DNA from: Sphingopyxis witflariensis
GTDB taxonomy: Bacteria; Pseudomonadota; Alphaproteobacteria; Sphingomonadales; Sphingomonadaceae
Assembly: GCF_002205635.1 (NCBI RefSeq)
Contig: NZ_NISJ01000015.1
Coordinates: forward strand, 22,680 to 86,679
Direction of reading: 5' to 3'
DNA length: 64,000 nucleotides
Below the pieces are notes generated by a model. That model was given only the letters and a program-made list of their open reading frames with translations, had not been told where the DNA came from and did no database searches. Made by a program: the position numbers and the translations under genes. Below are positions 8,880 through 16,497 of this stretch, one piece after another (the first letter of the stretch is position 1; each line of letters opens with the position of its first letter).

Positions 8880-9457
8880 TCCATGTCTCCCAGCAATGCG
8901 TCGCTGGTCACGATCGCTTCCGCTATTTCCGAAATGCGGCGGTTGGTGCGCATCGCCTGACCGCGCAGCAAGGCATAGGCGGCGGGTTCGTCGATCGCGC
9001 GCCGTTTCATCAGGATCGCCTTGGCGCGATCGATCGTCGCACGTTCGACGAGGGCATTTTTCGCTTCGTCGAGCTCGCGTTGCAGCCGCGAAAAGGCTTG
9101 GAAGCGACGGATCGCGAGGTCGATCACCGGCTTGATTCGCTGTTTTGACAGCCCGTCGACGACATAGGCCGACACCCCGGCATCAATTGCGGCGCCCGTC
9201 GCCTCGGCATCGCTCTGATCGACGAACATCGCGATCGGCCGCGCCAGCGCGCGCGACATGGCGAAGAAATCCTCGAGCAGGTCGCGGCTGGGGTTTTCGA
9301 GGTTGATCAGGACGACTTCGGGCTGTGCCGCTTCGATCTGGGCGGCCAGCGGACCCGCGGTGTCGATCAAGACCAGGTCGTCGAGCCCAGCCTCGCGCAG
9401 CCCATCCGAAATGATGGCAGCGCGCGTCGTGCTGGTGTCGATGATCGCGATCCTCAT
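8876..9457 (-). CDS. nasT: Response regulator NasT with ANTAR RNA-binding domain
   Basis: 193-aa two-domain protein: a receiver-like domain (MRIAIIDTSTTRAAIISDGLREAG, QPEVVLINLENPSRDLLED) and a C-terminal ANTAR domain (ERATIDRAKAILMKRRAIDEPAAYALLRGQAMRTNRRISEIAEAIV). The receiver lacks the usual phosphoacceptor Asp, with VVLINLENP where most regulators have LLDxxMP, as in other NasT proteins that are controlled by NasS binding rather than phosphorylation. ANTAR domains bind paired hairpins in leader RNA and prevent termination; the target should be the leader ahead of narK. It is the first gene of the operon; 124 bp separate it from the neighbouring hydrolase gene. Confidence 0.92.
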   Translation of the reverse strand: MRIAIIDTSTTRAAIISDGLREAGLDDLVLIDTAGPLAAQIEAAQPEVVLINLENPSRDLLEDFFAMSRALARPIAMFVDQSDAEATGAAIDAGVSAYVVDGLSKQRIKPVIDLAIRRFQAFSRLQRELDEAKNALVERATIDRAKAILMKRRAIDEPAAYALLRGQAMRTNRRISEIAEAIVTSDALLGDME

Positions 9458-9581
9458 GACCGCGGCTTTACGCTGCAGCGCACAAATCTGCTAGCAGGTT
9501 TCAGCTTTTCTATGGATATCTGCTGCCGAATGGCCGCTATTTGACATTTTGAGCTCAAAGCCGTCAGGCAGCTATCGGCCA

Positions 9582-10592
9582 TTATTCGCCGGTCGGAGAG
9601 AGGAAGAAAGACAGGAAATGTGTATCGGACCAGCCACTCTTTTTCCCGGCGGCAAGCGCTGCGATATCCAGTCTCGCCTGCCGCACGATCGTCAGGCGCC
9701 GTGACGGGATGACGTAGAGGCGCTGGTCGCCTGCGCCTGCCGCGACGACCAGGTCGGCCGGGAGCGTTGGCGCATGCGCAACGATGTCGGTCGAGCGCGT
9801 CACAGGATCGTCGGAGGGACTCGCTCGCGGAAGCCACCAGGTCAGGCCATAGGCGGGGTTGGCATCGCTTCCTTTGAACAACTCGGCCAAGGCCGCGGGA
9901 TCGACAAGCGCCTTGCCGTCCTGCGTGCCGCCGCGGCGCACGAATTCGCCGACTTTTGCCCATTGCTCTGCGGCGAGTACCAGCCCCTGCGGCATCAGAG
10001 GCGCGCCATCCGGTCCATTGCGCCAATCGCCGATCGTCACTCCGACCGGGGTCAGGATGCGGCGCTCGAGATAGCGGCGCGGATCGGCATCAAGGCTTGC
10101 GGCGGCCAGCTTGCGGCGTATAATCTCGCCGATTATCTGCATCGGCGCGGGGCCATATTGGAATTTCGTGCCGGGATCGGCGGCGAGCGGGGCGTTCACC
10201 GAGTCGAGATAACCCCGTGGCCGACCGACGGTCGACGCCTGTCCACTGGTCATCGCCAGCAATTGCCGGATCGTGATCGCGGCCTTTTTTGGGTCCTCGC
10301 GCCATTCGGCGAGCGTGGCCGACGCAGGTTCGTCGAGCGTGAGCAGCCTGTCCTGGACCGCCGCTGCCGCCATCAGGCCCACCAGGCTCTTGGTCCCCGA
10401 CCAGAGTTCCTGCGGTGTCGAGACGCCATCGGAGGAGCAGCGGACCTTCCCGTCCTCGAGGACGAGCACGGCGACGCCTTGATGCGCCGACGAATAGGCC
10501 AGCGCCGCGGCACAGCCGGGAGCGGGGGCGGCCTGCACCGCCGGGGCTGCTGCGCAGCCCGCGAGCAGGAGAAGGGGGGCAATGCGTTTCAA
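9582..10592 (-). CDS. Serine hydrolase lipoprotein, beta-lactamase/DD-peptidase fold
   Basis: 336-aa exported protein with a lipobox (LLLLAGC, Cys13), so probably membrane-anchored outside the cytoplasm. It has the S-x-x-K nucleophile motif as Ser65-Gly-Thr-Lys68 (LWSGTKSLVG) and the family's LLAMTSG segment. In place of the usual YxN it has YGP (QYGPAPMQIIGEII), a feature shared with the second hydrolase at 15190. A HAP triplet near the C-terminus sits about where KTG or HxG occurs. Start is TTG at 10592, supported by AGGAG 6-7 nt upstream; no better ATG is present. It is transcribed away from the GntR gene and has the palindrome ATTATCGATAAT in its upstream region. Substrate (peptide, amide or ester) is unknown. 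Confidence 0.85.
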   Translation of the reverse strand: MKRIAPLLLLAGCAAAPAVQAAPAPGCAAALAYSSAHQGVAVLVLEDGKVRCSSDGVSTPQELWSGTKSLVGLMAAAAVQDRLLTLDEPASATLAEWREDPKKAAITIRQLLAMTSGQASTVGRPRGYLDSVNAPLAADPGTKFQYGPAPMQIIGEIIRRKLAAASLDADPRRYLERRILTPVGVTIGDWRNGPDGAPLMPQGLVLAAEQWAKVGEFVRRGGTQDGKALVDPAALAELFKGSDANPAYGLTWWLPRASPSDDPVTRSTDIVAHAPTLPADLVVAAGAGDQRLYVIPSRRLTIVRQARLDIAALAAGKKSGWSDTHFLSFFLSPTGE

Positions 10593-10627
10593 ATCCGGCT
10601 CCTGATTCCGATGCTTGTTTTTATCAT

Positions 10628-10641
10628 TATTATCGATAATA
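10628..10641. promoter_or_regulatory. Palindromic operator candidate, copy 1
   Basis: Perfect 14-bp palindrome TATTATCGATAATA, AT-rich in a GC-rich setting, lying 36-49 nt upstream of the TTG start of the hydrolase gene and in the divergent gap to the GntR regulator. The 12-bp core ATTATCGATAAT recurs at 12833-12844 before the TonB receptor. Candidate binding site of the adjacent GntR protein. Confidence 0.68.
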
Positions 10642-10716
10642 TTCCGAACTTCAATGATCGTTTGCTCCCGTGTTTTCCCGATCTAGGATGGCACCGGCAG
10701 ACAGGGAGCCGAACGG

Positions 10717-11466
10717 GTGGAAATGGCCGCGACGAAGACCGACGACGAGCAGGCGCCGACACAGGACCGGGTTATCGCACGGTTGCTGACCGACGACATC
10801 GTCGAATGGCGGATTCCGCCGGGATCGTGGCTGCGCGAGCGTGAGATTGCGGCGCGCTTTGGAGTCAGTCACGCACCCGTTCGCGAAGCCTTTCGGCATC
10901 TCGCGAGCATCGGGCTGGTCAAGGTCGTGCCCTGGCGCGGCGCTTATGCGATCGACGTCGACGACCATGGGGCGGATGAGATCTACGAGCTGTGGAAAGC
11001 GCTCTTCGGGGTCGTTTGCCGCCTCGCGTGCACGGCGATGAGCGACCGCGACGGGCGCGAGCTGATGCACCGGCTGATCGAATATAAGGATGTGACCGAA
11101 CGAACCACCAATTCCGCCGAGCATCTCAGGGTCTCGAACCGGATCGGGCGATTCATCGCCAAGCGATCGAATGCGCCGATGGCGCTCGAGTTGCTCGACC
11201 GGCTGGCGCTGCTCGCGCGCTGGCAGCACAATGTCTACACCGACGAGTTTGTCGCGACGCACGGCGAGGGCGAGGTCGGCCGCCGGTCGGCGGTGCTCTA
11301 TGAGCAGCTTTGCCGGCATATCGTCGCGCGCGAACCCGACGACGCCGACCGCGTCGCGCGCGACCTGATTGCCACATCGCAGCAGAATTTCGCCGAGGCG
11401 CTGGCGGAATATAAGGCACGGCGGACCAAGGCAAAGCCTGGCCGTCGCCGCGCCCGCGCGTCGTGA
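10717..11466 (+). CDS. GntR-family transcriptional regulator, FadR/FCD subfamily
   Basis: 249-aa DNA-binding regulator. Residues about 17-85 form the GntR winged helix-turn-helix (VIARLLTDDIVEWRIPPGSWLREREIAARFGVSHAPVREAFRHLASIGLVKVVPWRGAYAID). The rest is an all-helical effector domain of FCD type (YELWKALFGVVCRLA ... HRLIEYKDVTERT ... RFIAKRSNAPMALELLDRLALLARW), although only some metal-binding histidines of FCD domains are obvious. The GTG at 10717 is favoured over the ATG at 10723 because AGGGAG lies 8 nt ahead. Its stop overlaps the GTG of the M28-like gene (GTGA). It probably controls the flanking cluster through the two ATTATCGATAAT sites; the ligand is unknown. Confidence 0.9.
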   Translation: MEMAATKTDDEQAPTQDRVIARLLTDDIVEWRIPPGSWLREREIAARFGVSHAPVREAFRHLASIGLVKVVPWRGAYAIDVDDHGADEIYELWKALFGVVCRLACTAMSDRDGRELMHRLIEYKDVTERTTNSAEHLRVSNRIGRFIAKRSNAPMALELLDRLALLARWQHNVYTDEFVATHGEGEVGRRSAVLYEQLCRHIVAREPDDADRVARDLIATSQQNFAEALAEYKARRTKAKPGRRRARAS

Positions 11467-12776
11467 CGCGGGGTTATGCCGGCCGGCGGAGCCTGCTGAA
11501 GGCAGGGCTTGCGGCGCCGATCGCTTTTCAGGCTGCTCCCGCCTTCGCCGCTGGGGGCGATGATGCCATATTCGCGGCCGAACGGCTTTTCGCCGATGTG
11601 AAGGCCTACGCCGAAGCGGGCAATAAGCAGTCGGGCGGGGCGGGCGATCGCTGGGCCGCCGACTGGGCTGCGCGGCGGCTTGCTGCGGCGGGCTTTGCGG
11701 TCGAGCGCCAGTCGTTCGACGTGCCCTGGTTCGAAGCGGCGACATGCGAATTGGCGCTCGGCGATCGGAAAATCCCCCTGATGGCGCAGCCGCTCGCCGT
11801 GCCGACGGGCGTTGGCGGGATCGGGGCGCCGCTGCGGCTTGCGGAGGTCAGCGATCGGCTCGATGGCGCGATCGCGGTGGTGCGGCTGCCGTATCGCCGC
11901 TGGTCGAGCCTGCTCGACCGGGCGGTGCGCGATCCGCTGGCCGATGCGCTGGCGCGGGGCGCGGCCGCGGTCATCCTTGTGACCACAGGGCCCACCGGCG
12001 AGGCGCTGCTCCTCAATGCGCCGGCCGATGCGCCGCTGTCGGACAATCCGTTGGCGCTGCTGGCGCCGCGCCTTGCGGCGCCCGTCATCGAAGCGGCGCG
12101 GCAGGGGCAGCCGGCGATGCTGGTGCTGCGCGGGAAGGGCGGTTCGCGCGTCGCGGAGAATGTCGTGGCGCGGCGCGTGCGCAAGGGGCGCCGCTGGCTC
12201 GTGGTCTCGACCCCGCGCTCGGGCTGGACCGATTGCGCGGGCGAACGCGGGCCGGGTTTCGCGATCTGGCTCGCGCTCGCCGAATGGATGCCGCGCGCCT
12301 TCCCCGATCATAGCCTGCTCTTCGTCTGCAACAGCGGGCATGAATATGAAAATCTGGGTGCCAGCCATATCGTCGAAAAGGTCGGGCCGCCGCCTGCCGA
12401 CACCGATCTCTGGCTGCATCTCGGCGCCAATGTCGCGACGCGCGACTATCAGGACATGCCCGGGCGCCTGTTGCCGTTGCCGAGCGCCGATCCCTTCCGC
12501 TTCCTGATGACCTCGGCCGCCTTTGTCGATCGCGCCCGGTCGGATTTCAGGGGGTTGCCGGGACTGGAGATGGCTTATCCCTCGACCGAAGGGGTCGCGG
12601 GCGAACTCTCCGAAGTGGTCAAGGCCGGCTATCCGCATCATGCCGGAATTTTCGGCGCGCACCGCCATCATCACGCGCCGACCGACAATCTTTCGGTCGT
12701 CGCGCCCGCGCCGCTTGCCGCTACGGCGCGAGCGGTTCGCGACTTCCTCACCGCCATCATTCCCGTCCGCCGCTGA
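11463..12776 (+). CDS. Exported M28-like protein with degenerate metal site
   Basis: 437-aa protein with a twin-arginine-like signal (GRRSLLKAGLAAPIAFQAAPAFAAG), so probably folded before export to the periplasm. A PA-like insertion precedes an M28-type zinc peptidase fold: SGHEYENLGASH matches the general-base/metal Glu motif and GAHRHHHAPTDNL the final His block. However, where M28 enzymes carry HxD and the bridging Asp, this protein reads STPRSGWTDCAGERGPG, so two metal ligands are gone. It may be an inactive relative, a binding protein or an altered hydrolase. The GTG start overlaps the regulator's stop; the gene is followed after 96 bp by the TonB receptor. Confidence 0.78.
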   Translation: MTRGYAGRRSLLKAGLAAPIAFQAAPAFAAGGDDAIFAAERLFADVKAYAEAGNKQSGGAGDRWAADWAARRLAAAGFAVERQSFDVPWFEAATCELALGDRKIPLMAQPLAVPTGVGGIGAPLRLAEVSDRLDGAIAVVRLPYRRWSSLLDRAVRDPLADALARGAAAVILVTTGPTGEALLLNAPADAPLSDNPLALLAPRLAAPVIEAARQGQPAMLVLRGKGGSRVAENVVARRVRKGRRWLVVSTPRSGWTDCAGERGPGFAIWLALAEWMPRAFPDHSLLFVCNSGHEYENLGASHIVEKVGPPPADTDLWLHLGANVATRDYQDMPGRLLPLPSADPFRFLMTSAAFVDRARSDFRGLPGLEMAYPSTEGVAGELSEVVKAGYPHHAGIFGAHRHHHAPTDNLSVVAPAPLAATARAVRDFLTAIIPVRR

Positions 12777-12832
12777 CCGGCGTCGCCGCGAGGGCGAGTT
12801 TCCGGCTTGACTCGCGTCGCCATATGCACAAA

Positions 12833-12844
12833 ATTATCGATAAT
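12833..12844. promoter_or_regulatory. Palindromic operator candidate, copy 2
   Basis: ATTATCGATAAT, identical to the core at 10629-10640; with the next three bases, 15 nt (ATTATCGATAATAAT) are shared with the reverse strand of copy 1. It lies 28-39 nt upstream of the receptor ATG, where a repressor would block the promoter or early transcription. Confidence 0.68.
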
Positions 12845-12872
12845 AATTGCAATAACGACATGGGAGGGATTT

Positions 12873-15116
12873 ATGGGACGCAAGGCGCAGCTTCTTTTCG
12901 GCACGGCCGCGCTCTGGGTGGCGGCCGCCGCGCCTGCTTCGGCCCAGGATCGGGCTCCCGAGGCCCTTCCGGCCGATACGGCGGCGGAAGCGGGCGATGA
13001 CGGCGCGATCGTCGTCACCGCGCGGCGCCGCGAGGAACGCCTGTCCGACGTGCCGACCGCGGCATCGGTGATCGACGCGACGTCGCTCAACGATCGCGGC
13101 GGGGCGACCGGAAGCGGCGAGCTCCTCGCCGACCAGCCGAGCGTGCGCTTCAACAATCTCAGCTCGTCGATCACGTCCGAAATTTCGATCCGCGCGTCGT
13201 CGACGGCGCGCGCGACCAACGGCGACCCGAGCGTCGGCCTCTATCGGGGCGGCGCCTATATCGCCGGCGGTCCGGTCGGCGGGCGCAACTTCACCCGCCT
13301 CGACATGCTCGACATCGGCCGCGTCGAGGTGCTGCGCGGGACGCAGGGCGCGCTATACGGCCGCAACGCGGTCGGCGGCGCGATCAACATCATATCGGCC
13401 GAGCCCGAATTCGACCTGTCGGGCTGGGCAAGCGCGCGATACGGGTTCGAGAACAACAGCCTGCAACTGCAGGGTGCGGTGAACGTACCGCTGGGCGACG
13501 GGATCGCGGCGCGGATCAGCGGCGACCTGGTCGAACAGGACAAGGGCTTTTTCTACAACCCCGACAATGACGTCTATTTCGACCGGCAGAAGGGGCATGG
13601 CCTGCGCGGGCAGATCCGCCTGAAGCGCGGACCGGTCGACGCGGTGATCATGGCCGAGACGCAGCGCCTGACGACGCCGTCTATCCATTATCAGATCTTC
13701 ATTCCGGCCGGCACGCCGGGCTTTCCGGGCGGCTATATCCAGGACCGTTTCCGCTATCCGTGGAGCACCGCACCGCGGGCCTCGCAGGACGTCGACGGGT
13801 TGCAGGCGATCGTGCGCGTCGATCTTGGCGGCGCCGACCTCACCTCGACGACGTCCTTCCGCAAGCGGCACAGCGAATATGATCTCGACAATGATGCGGT
13901 CAGTGTTGCCGAGCTGGCGCGTGCGCGCGCCGCGGGCGAAGTCGGGCCGCTGACCCCGCTCGACCCGGGCAGCGCGTCCTATGTGGTGGATACGACCGAC
14001 AATTTCTCGCAGGACATCCATGTCAGCGGATCGAACGACCGGCTGACTTGGCTGGTGGGCGCGGAAATGCTCCTCCTCGACAGCGATTTTTCGGTGACGA
14101 CGACGCGCACGCCGACGCTCGCCAACCCGTCGCCGGGCAATATCGCGCCCGCGCGGCTCCATTTCGAAAGCTATGCCGCTTATGGTTCGCTCGGCTTCGA
14201 CCTGACCGACAGCCTCAATGTCACCGGCGAACTGCGCTATACGCGCGACAGTCGCAGCATCACCGCGCGGCTCTATGATCTCGGGACGGGGCTCCCGACC
14301 GGCGGGCCGTCGCGGATCATCGACGATAGCATCACCGCCAACAATCTCTCCTACAACGCGACGCTGTCCTATAAGCTGACCTCCGACATCCTCGCCTATG
14401 CCAAGGTCGGGAGCAGCTATCGCGCCGGCGGCTTCAACACGCGCCTGTCCGACCCGCGCGCGCCGAGCCCGGTGCAGGTGTTGTTCGGCAACGAAAACAG
14501 CACCAGCTACGAGATTGGCGTAAAGGGCAGCCCGGTGCGGCGCGGCTATTTCGCGGTCGCGGGCTATTATACCGAGCTTCAGGATCTGATCGCGCAGGTC
14601 GACGACGGCTGCGCGCTGACCAACCCGACCTGTCCGGTCGCAGCGGTGAGTTATCTCACCAACGCCGGCGATGCGAAGAGCTGGGGCATCGAAGCCGAAT
14701 ACAGCCAGGGCTTCGATCTGGGCGAAGGCAACGGTCGTCTGGCGCTTAGCGGGTCGCGGCAGGGCGGCAAGGTGAAGAGCGGGCGGTACGACGGACTCGA
14801 CCTTGCGCAGGTGCCCGACTGGCTCGCCGCGGCCAACCTCAACCTCCGTTACCCCGTCGCGAACGATGTTTCGCTGACCGGCAACATCCTCGTCAGCGGC
14901 CAATGGGGTGGAAAGCAGGAGCTGACCGCGACCTCGGTCGACCTCGACGACTATGTGCTCGTCAACCTGCGCGTCGGGGTCGAGTTCGGGAAGGTGAGCA
15001 TCAGCGCCTTCGCGAACAACCTCTTCGACAAGGTCTACTATGTCGCGCAGGCGCCGACGATCAACCGCTACAGCCAGCCGCGAGTAATCGGGGTCGAGGG
15101 ACGTATCTCCTTCTGA
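12873..15116 (+). CDS. TonB-dependent outer-membrane receptor
   Basis: 747-aa outer-membrane importer driven by TonB. The signal peptide (MGRKAQLLFGTAALWVAAAAPASAQ) is followed by a plug domain (EAGDDGAIVVTARRREERLSDVPTAASVIDA; IGRVEVLRGTQGALYGRNAVGGAINI) and a long beta-barrel ending in YSQPRVIGVEGRISF with a terminal Phe. An open frame continues upstream to 12807, but the ATG at 12873 has GGGAGG about 6 nt ahead and starts the signal peptide. It is preceded by palindrome copy 2 and followed by an exported hydrolase, which suggests import of a substrate or product handled by the neighbouring hydrolases. Substrate unknown. Confidence 0.92.
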   Translation: MGRKAQLLFGTAALWVAAAAPASAQDRAPEALPADTAAEAGDDGAIVVTARRREERLSDVPTAASVIDATSLNDRGGATGSGELLADQPSVRFNNLSSSITSEISIRASSTARATNGDPSVGLYRGGAYIAGGPVGGRNFTRLDMLDIGRVEVLRGTQGALYGRNAVGGAINIISAEPEFDLSGWASARYGFENNSLQLQGAVNVPLGDGIAARISGDLVEQDKGFFYNPDNDVYFDRQKGHGLRGQIRLKRGPVDAVIMAETQRLTTPSIHYQIFIPAGTPGFPGGYIQDRFRYPWSTAPRASQDVDGLQAIVRVDLGGADLTSTTSFRKRHSEYDLDNDAVSVAELARARAAGEVGPLTPLDPGSASYVVDTTDNFSQDIHVSGSNDRLTWLVGAEMLLLDSDFSVTTTRTPTLANPSPGNIAPARLHFESYAAYGSLGFDLTDSLNVTGELRYTRDSRSITARLYDLGTGLPTGGPSRIIDDSITANNLSYNATLSYKLTSDILAYAKVGSSYRAGGFNTRLSDPRAPSPVQVLFGNENSTSYEIGVKGSPVRRGYFAVAGYYTELQDLIAQVDDGCALTNPTCPVAAVSYLTNAGDAKSWGIEAEYSQGFDLGEGNGRLALSGSRQGGKVKSGRYDGLDLAQVPDWLAAANLNLRYPVANDVSLTGNILVSGQWGGKQELTATSVDLDDYVLVNLRVGVEFGKVSISAFANNLFDKVYYVAQAPTINRYSQPRVIGVEGRISF

Positions 15117-15189
15117 TCCGGCGGCCACCGCGCCGGATTCTGCGGCGCCTCCTTTCGAAACGTGTAACGAAGAGGACGGGAGAGACGAT

Positions 15190-16422
15190 ATGGTTGAACG
15201 CAAGACATGGGCGTGGCTCGCCGCGGGTGCGGCCGTCATCGGCGCGGGCGCCTTTGCGCAGGGCGGTGTGACCGGCGGTGAAAGGGGAGAGGCGCGCCCG
15301 ATGGTGCAGTTGCCACCGGCAGCGGCCACTGCGGCGAATGGCACAGCGCCTGCTTCGGCAGGAGTTTCGTCTGCCAGCCTTACCACAACCGTCGGCGGTT
15401 ATACCTACGACTGGACGGCGCTGCAGGCGGCGATCGATGCCGACGCCGAAGTCGCGAACGGCTATTTCATCGTCGGGAACGCCACCGACGCCGACCATCT
15501 GTTTGCATATGAGAAGGGCAGCTTCGGAATCGATCGGGTGACGCCGCTCGCTTCGGCCACCAAATGGTTTGCAGGAACGCTCGCCATGCGGATGGCGCAG
15601 GCGGGGATTGTCACGCTGGACGACCCGATGCGGCCGCCGCTCGCCTTCTGGACGACGACCGGGACCAAGAAGGACGTCAAGCTGAAGCATGCGCTGTCGA
15701 TGACGTCGGGGTTCAACGGCAGCCCGCTGGTCGGAGGGTGCCAGCTGACACCGGCGCTGATCCTGTACAATTGCGCGAAGAATATTCACGACCTGCGATA
15801 CGACATCCTGCGTCCCGGCAACGCGCCGGGCGCGCAATATAGCTATGGTCCGCACGGGATGCAGATCGCCGCCGCCTATCTCGAGGCGAAGGATGTAAGC
15901 ATCCAGCCCGGAACAACGCCGGCGCGTCAGCGCACCTTCCACGAACTTTTCGCCCAGCATGTCACGACGCCGCTCGGGATGACGAGCACGACATGGTATG
16001 ATCCGGCGGGCAGCGCGCCGACGAACCCGTGGGTGGCGGGGGGCGCCTATTCGACCCCGCGCGACTATGCCAAGCTGCTGCGCGCGCTCCTCGGCGGCGC
16101 CTTCGTGACCGATATGACCGTCTTTACCCAGCCGCGCACGACGGGCCTGCCGCGCGTCTTCGTGCCCTCGGGGGCCTCGAACTGGGAATATGCTCTGGGC
16201 TCCTTCGTCGAATGCGACACGCCATCGGCCTGCGCGACATCGACGATCAATTCGGCGCCGGGCGCTTATGGATGGACGGGCTGGATCGATCGCGGAACCG
16301 GCTATTACGGCCTGATCGCGACCGAGATTTCGAGCGGCGGAGATCGTAAGGGCACCGAACTGGAACAGGAGATGCAGGGCCTGATCGAAGCGGCTATCGC
16401 GAGCCGCGTGCCTGCGCCTTAA
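15190..16422 (+). CDS. Exported serine hydrolase, beta-lactamase/DD-peptidase fold
   Basis: 410-aa protein with an N-terminal hydrophobic export segment (WLAAGAAVIGAGAFAQGG). The S-x-x-K motif is Ser122-Ala-Thr-Lys125 (ASATKWFAG), followed by LSMTSG and then YSYGPHGMQIAAAYL, with Pro replacing the Asn of the usual YxN, as in the hydrolase at 9582. C-terminal GAYGWTGWIDRGTGYYGLI is in the place of the third catalytic motif. Two cysteine pairs may form disulfides. It lies 73 bp behind the TonB receptor in the same direction, so it is probably co-expressed. Likely an esterase or peptidase-like enzyme, exact reaction not predictable. Confidence 0.86.
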   Translation: MVERKTWAWLAAGAAVIGAGAFAQGGVTGGERGEARPMVQLPPAAATAANGTAPASAGVSSASLTTTVGGYTYDWTALQAAIDADAEVANGYFIVGNATDADHLFAYEKGSFGIDRVTPLASATKWFAGTLAMRMAQAGIVTLDDPMRPPLAFWTTTGTKKDVKLKHALSMTSGFNGSPLVGGCQLTPALILYNCAKNIHDLRYDILRPGNAPGAQYSYGPHGMQIAAAYLEAKDVSIQPGTTPARQRTFHELFAQHVTTPLGMTSTTWYDPAGSAPTNPWVAGGAYSTPRDYAKLLRALLGGAFVTDMTVFTQPRTTGLPRVFVPSGASNWEYALGSFVECDTPSACATSTINSAPGAYGWTGWIDRGTGYYGLIATEISSGGDRKGTELEQEMQGLIEAAIASRVPAP

Positions 16423-16438
16423 AATCTTGTTCGCAGCG

Positions 16439-16481
16439 CTTTTGGTTCGAGTGTCTGCTTCTCCAGATTTCGAACCAAAAG
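16439..16481. repeat. 12-bp perfect inverted repeat, possible terminator
   Basis: CTTTTGGTTCGA (16439-16450) and TCGAACCAAAAG (16470-16481) are exact reverse complements around a 19-nt loop, 17 nt after the stop of the exported hydrolase and just outside the left end of the IS. It could end transcription of the receptor-hydrolase unit, but no T-tract follows. Confidence 0.6.
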
Positions 16482-16497
16482 TTGCCTGACCGTAATC

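Noticed and set aside
13353..15386. 677-aa minus-strand open frame
   Set aside because: Antisense to the TonB receptor, which has signal peptide, plug and barrel.
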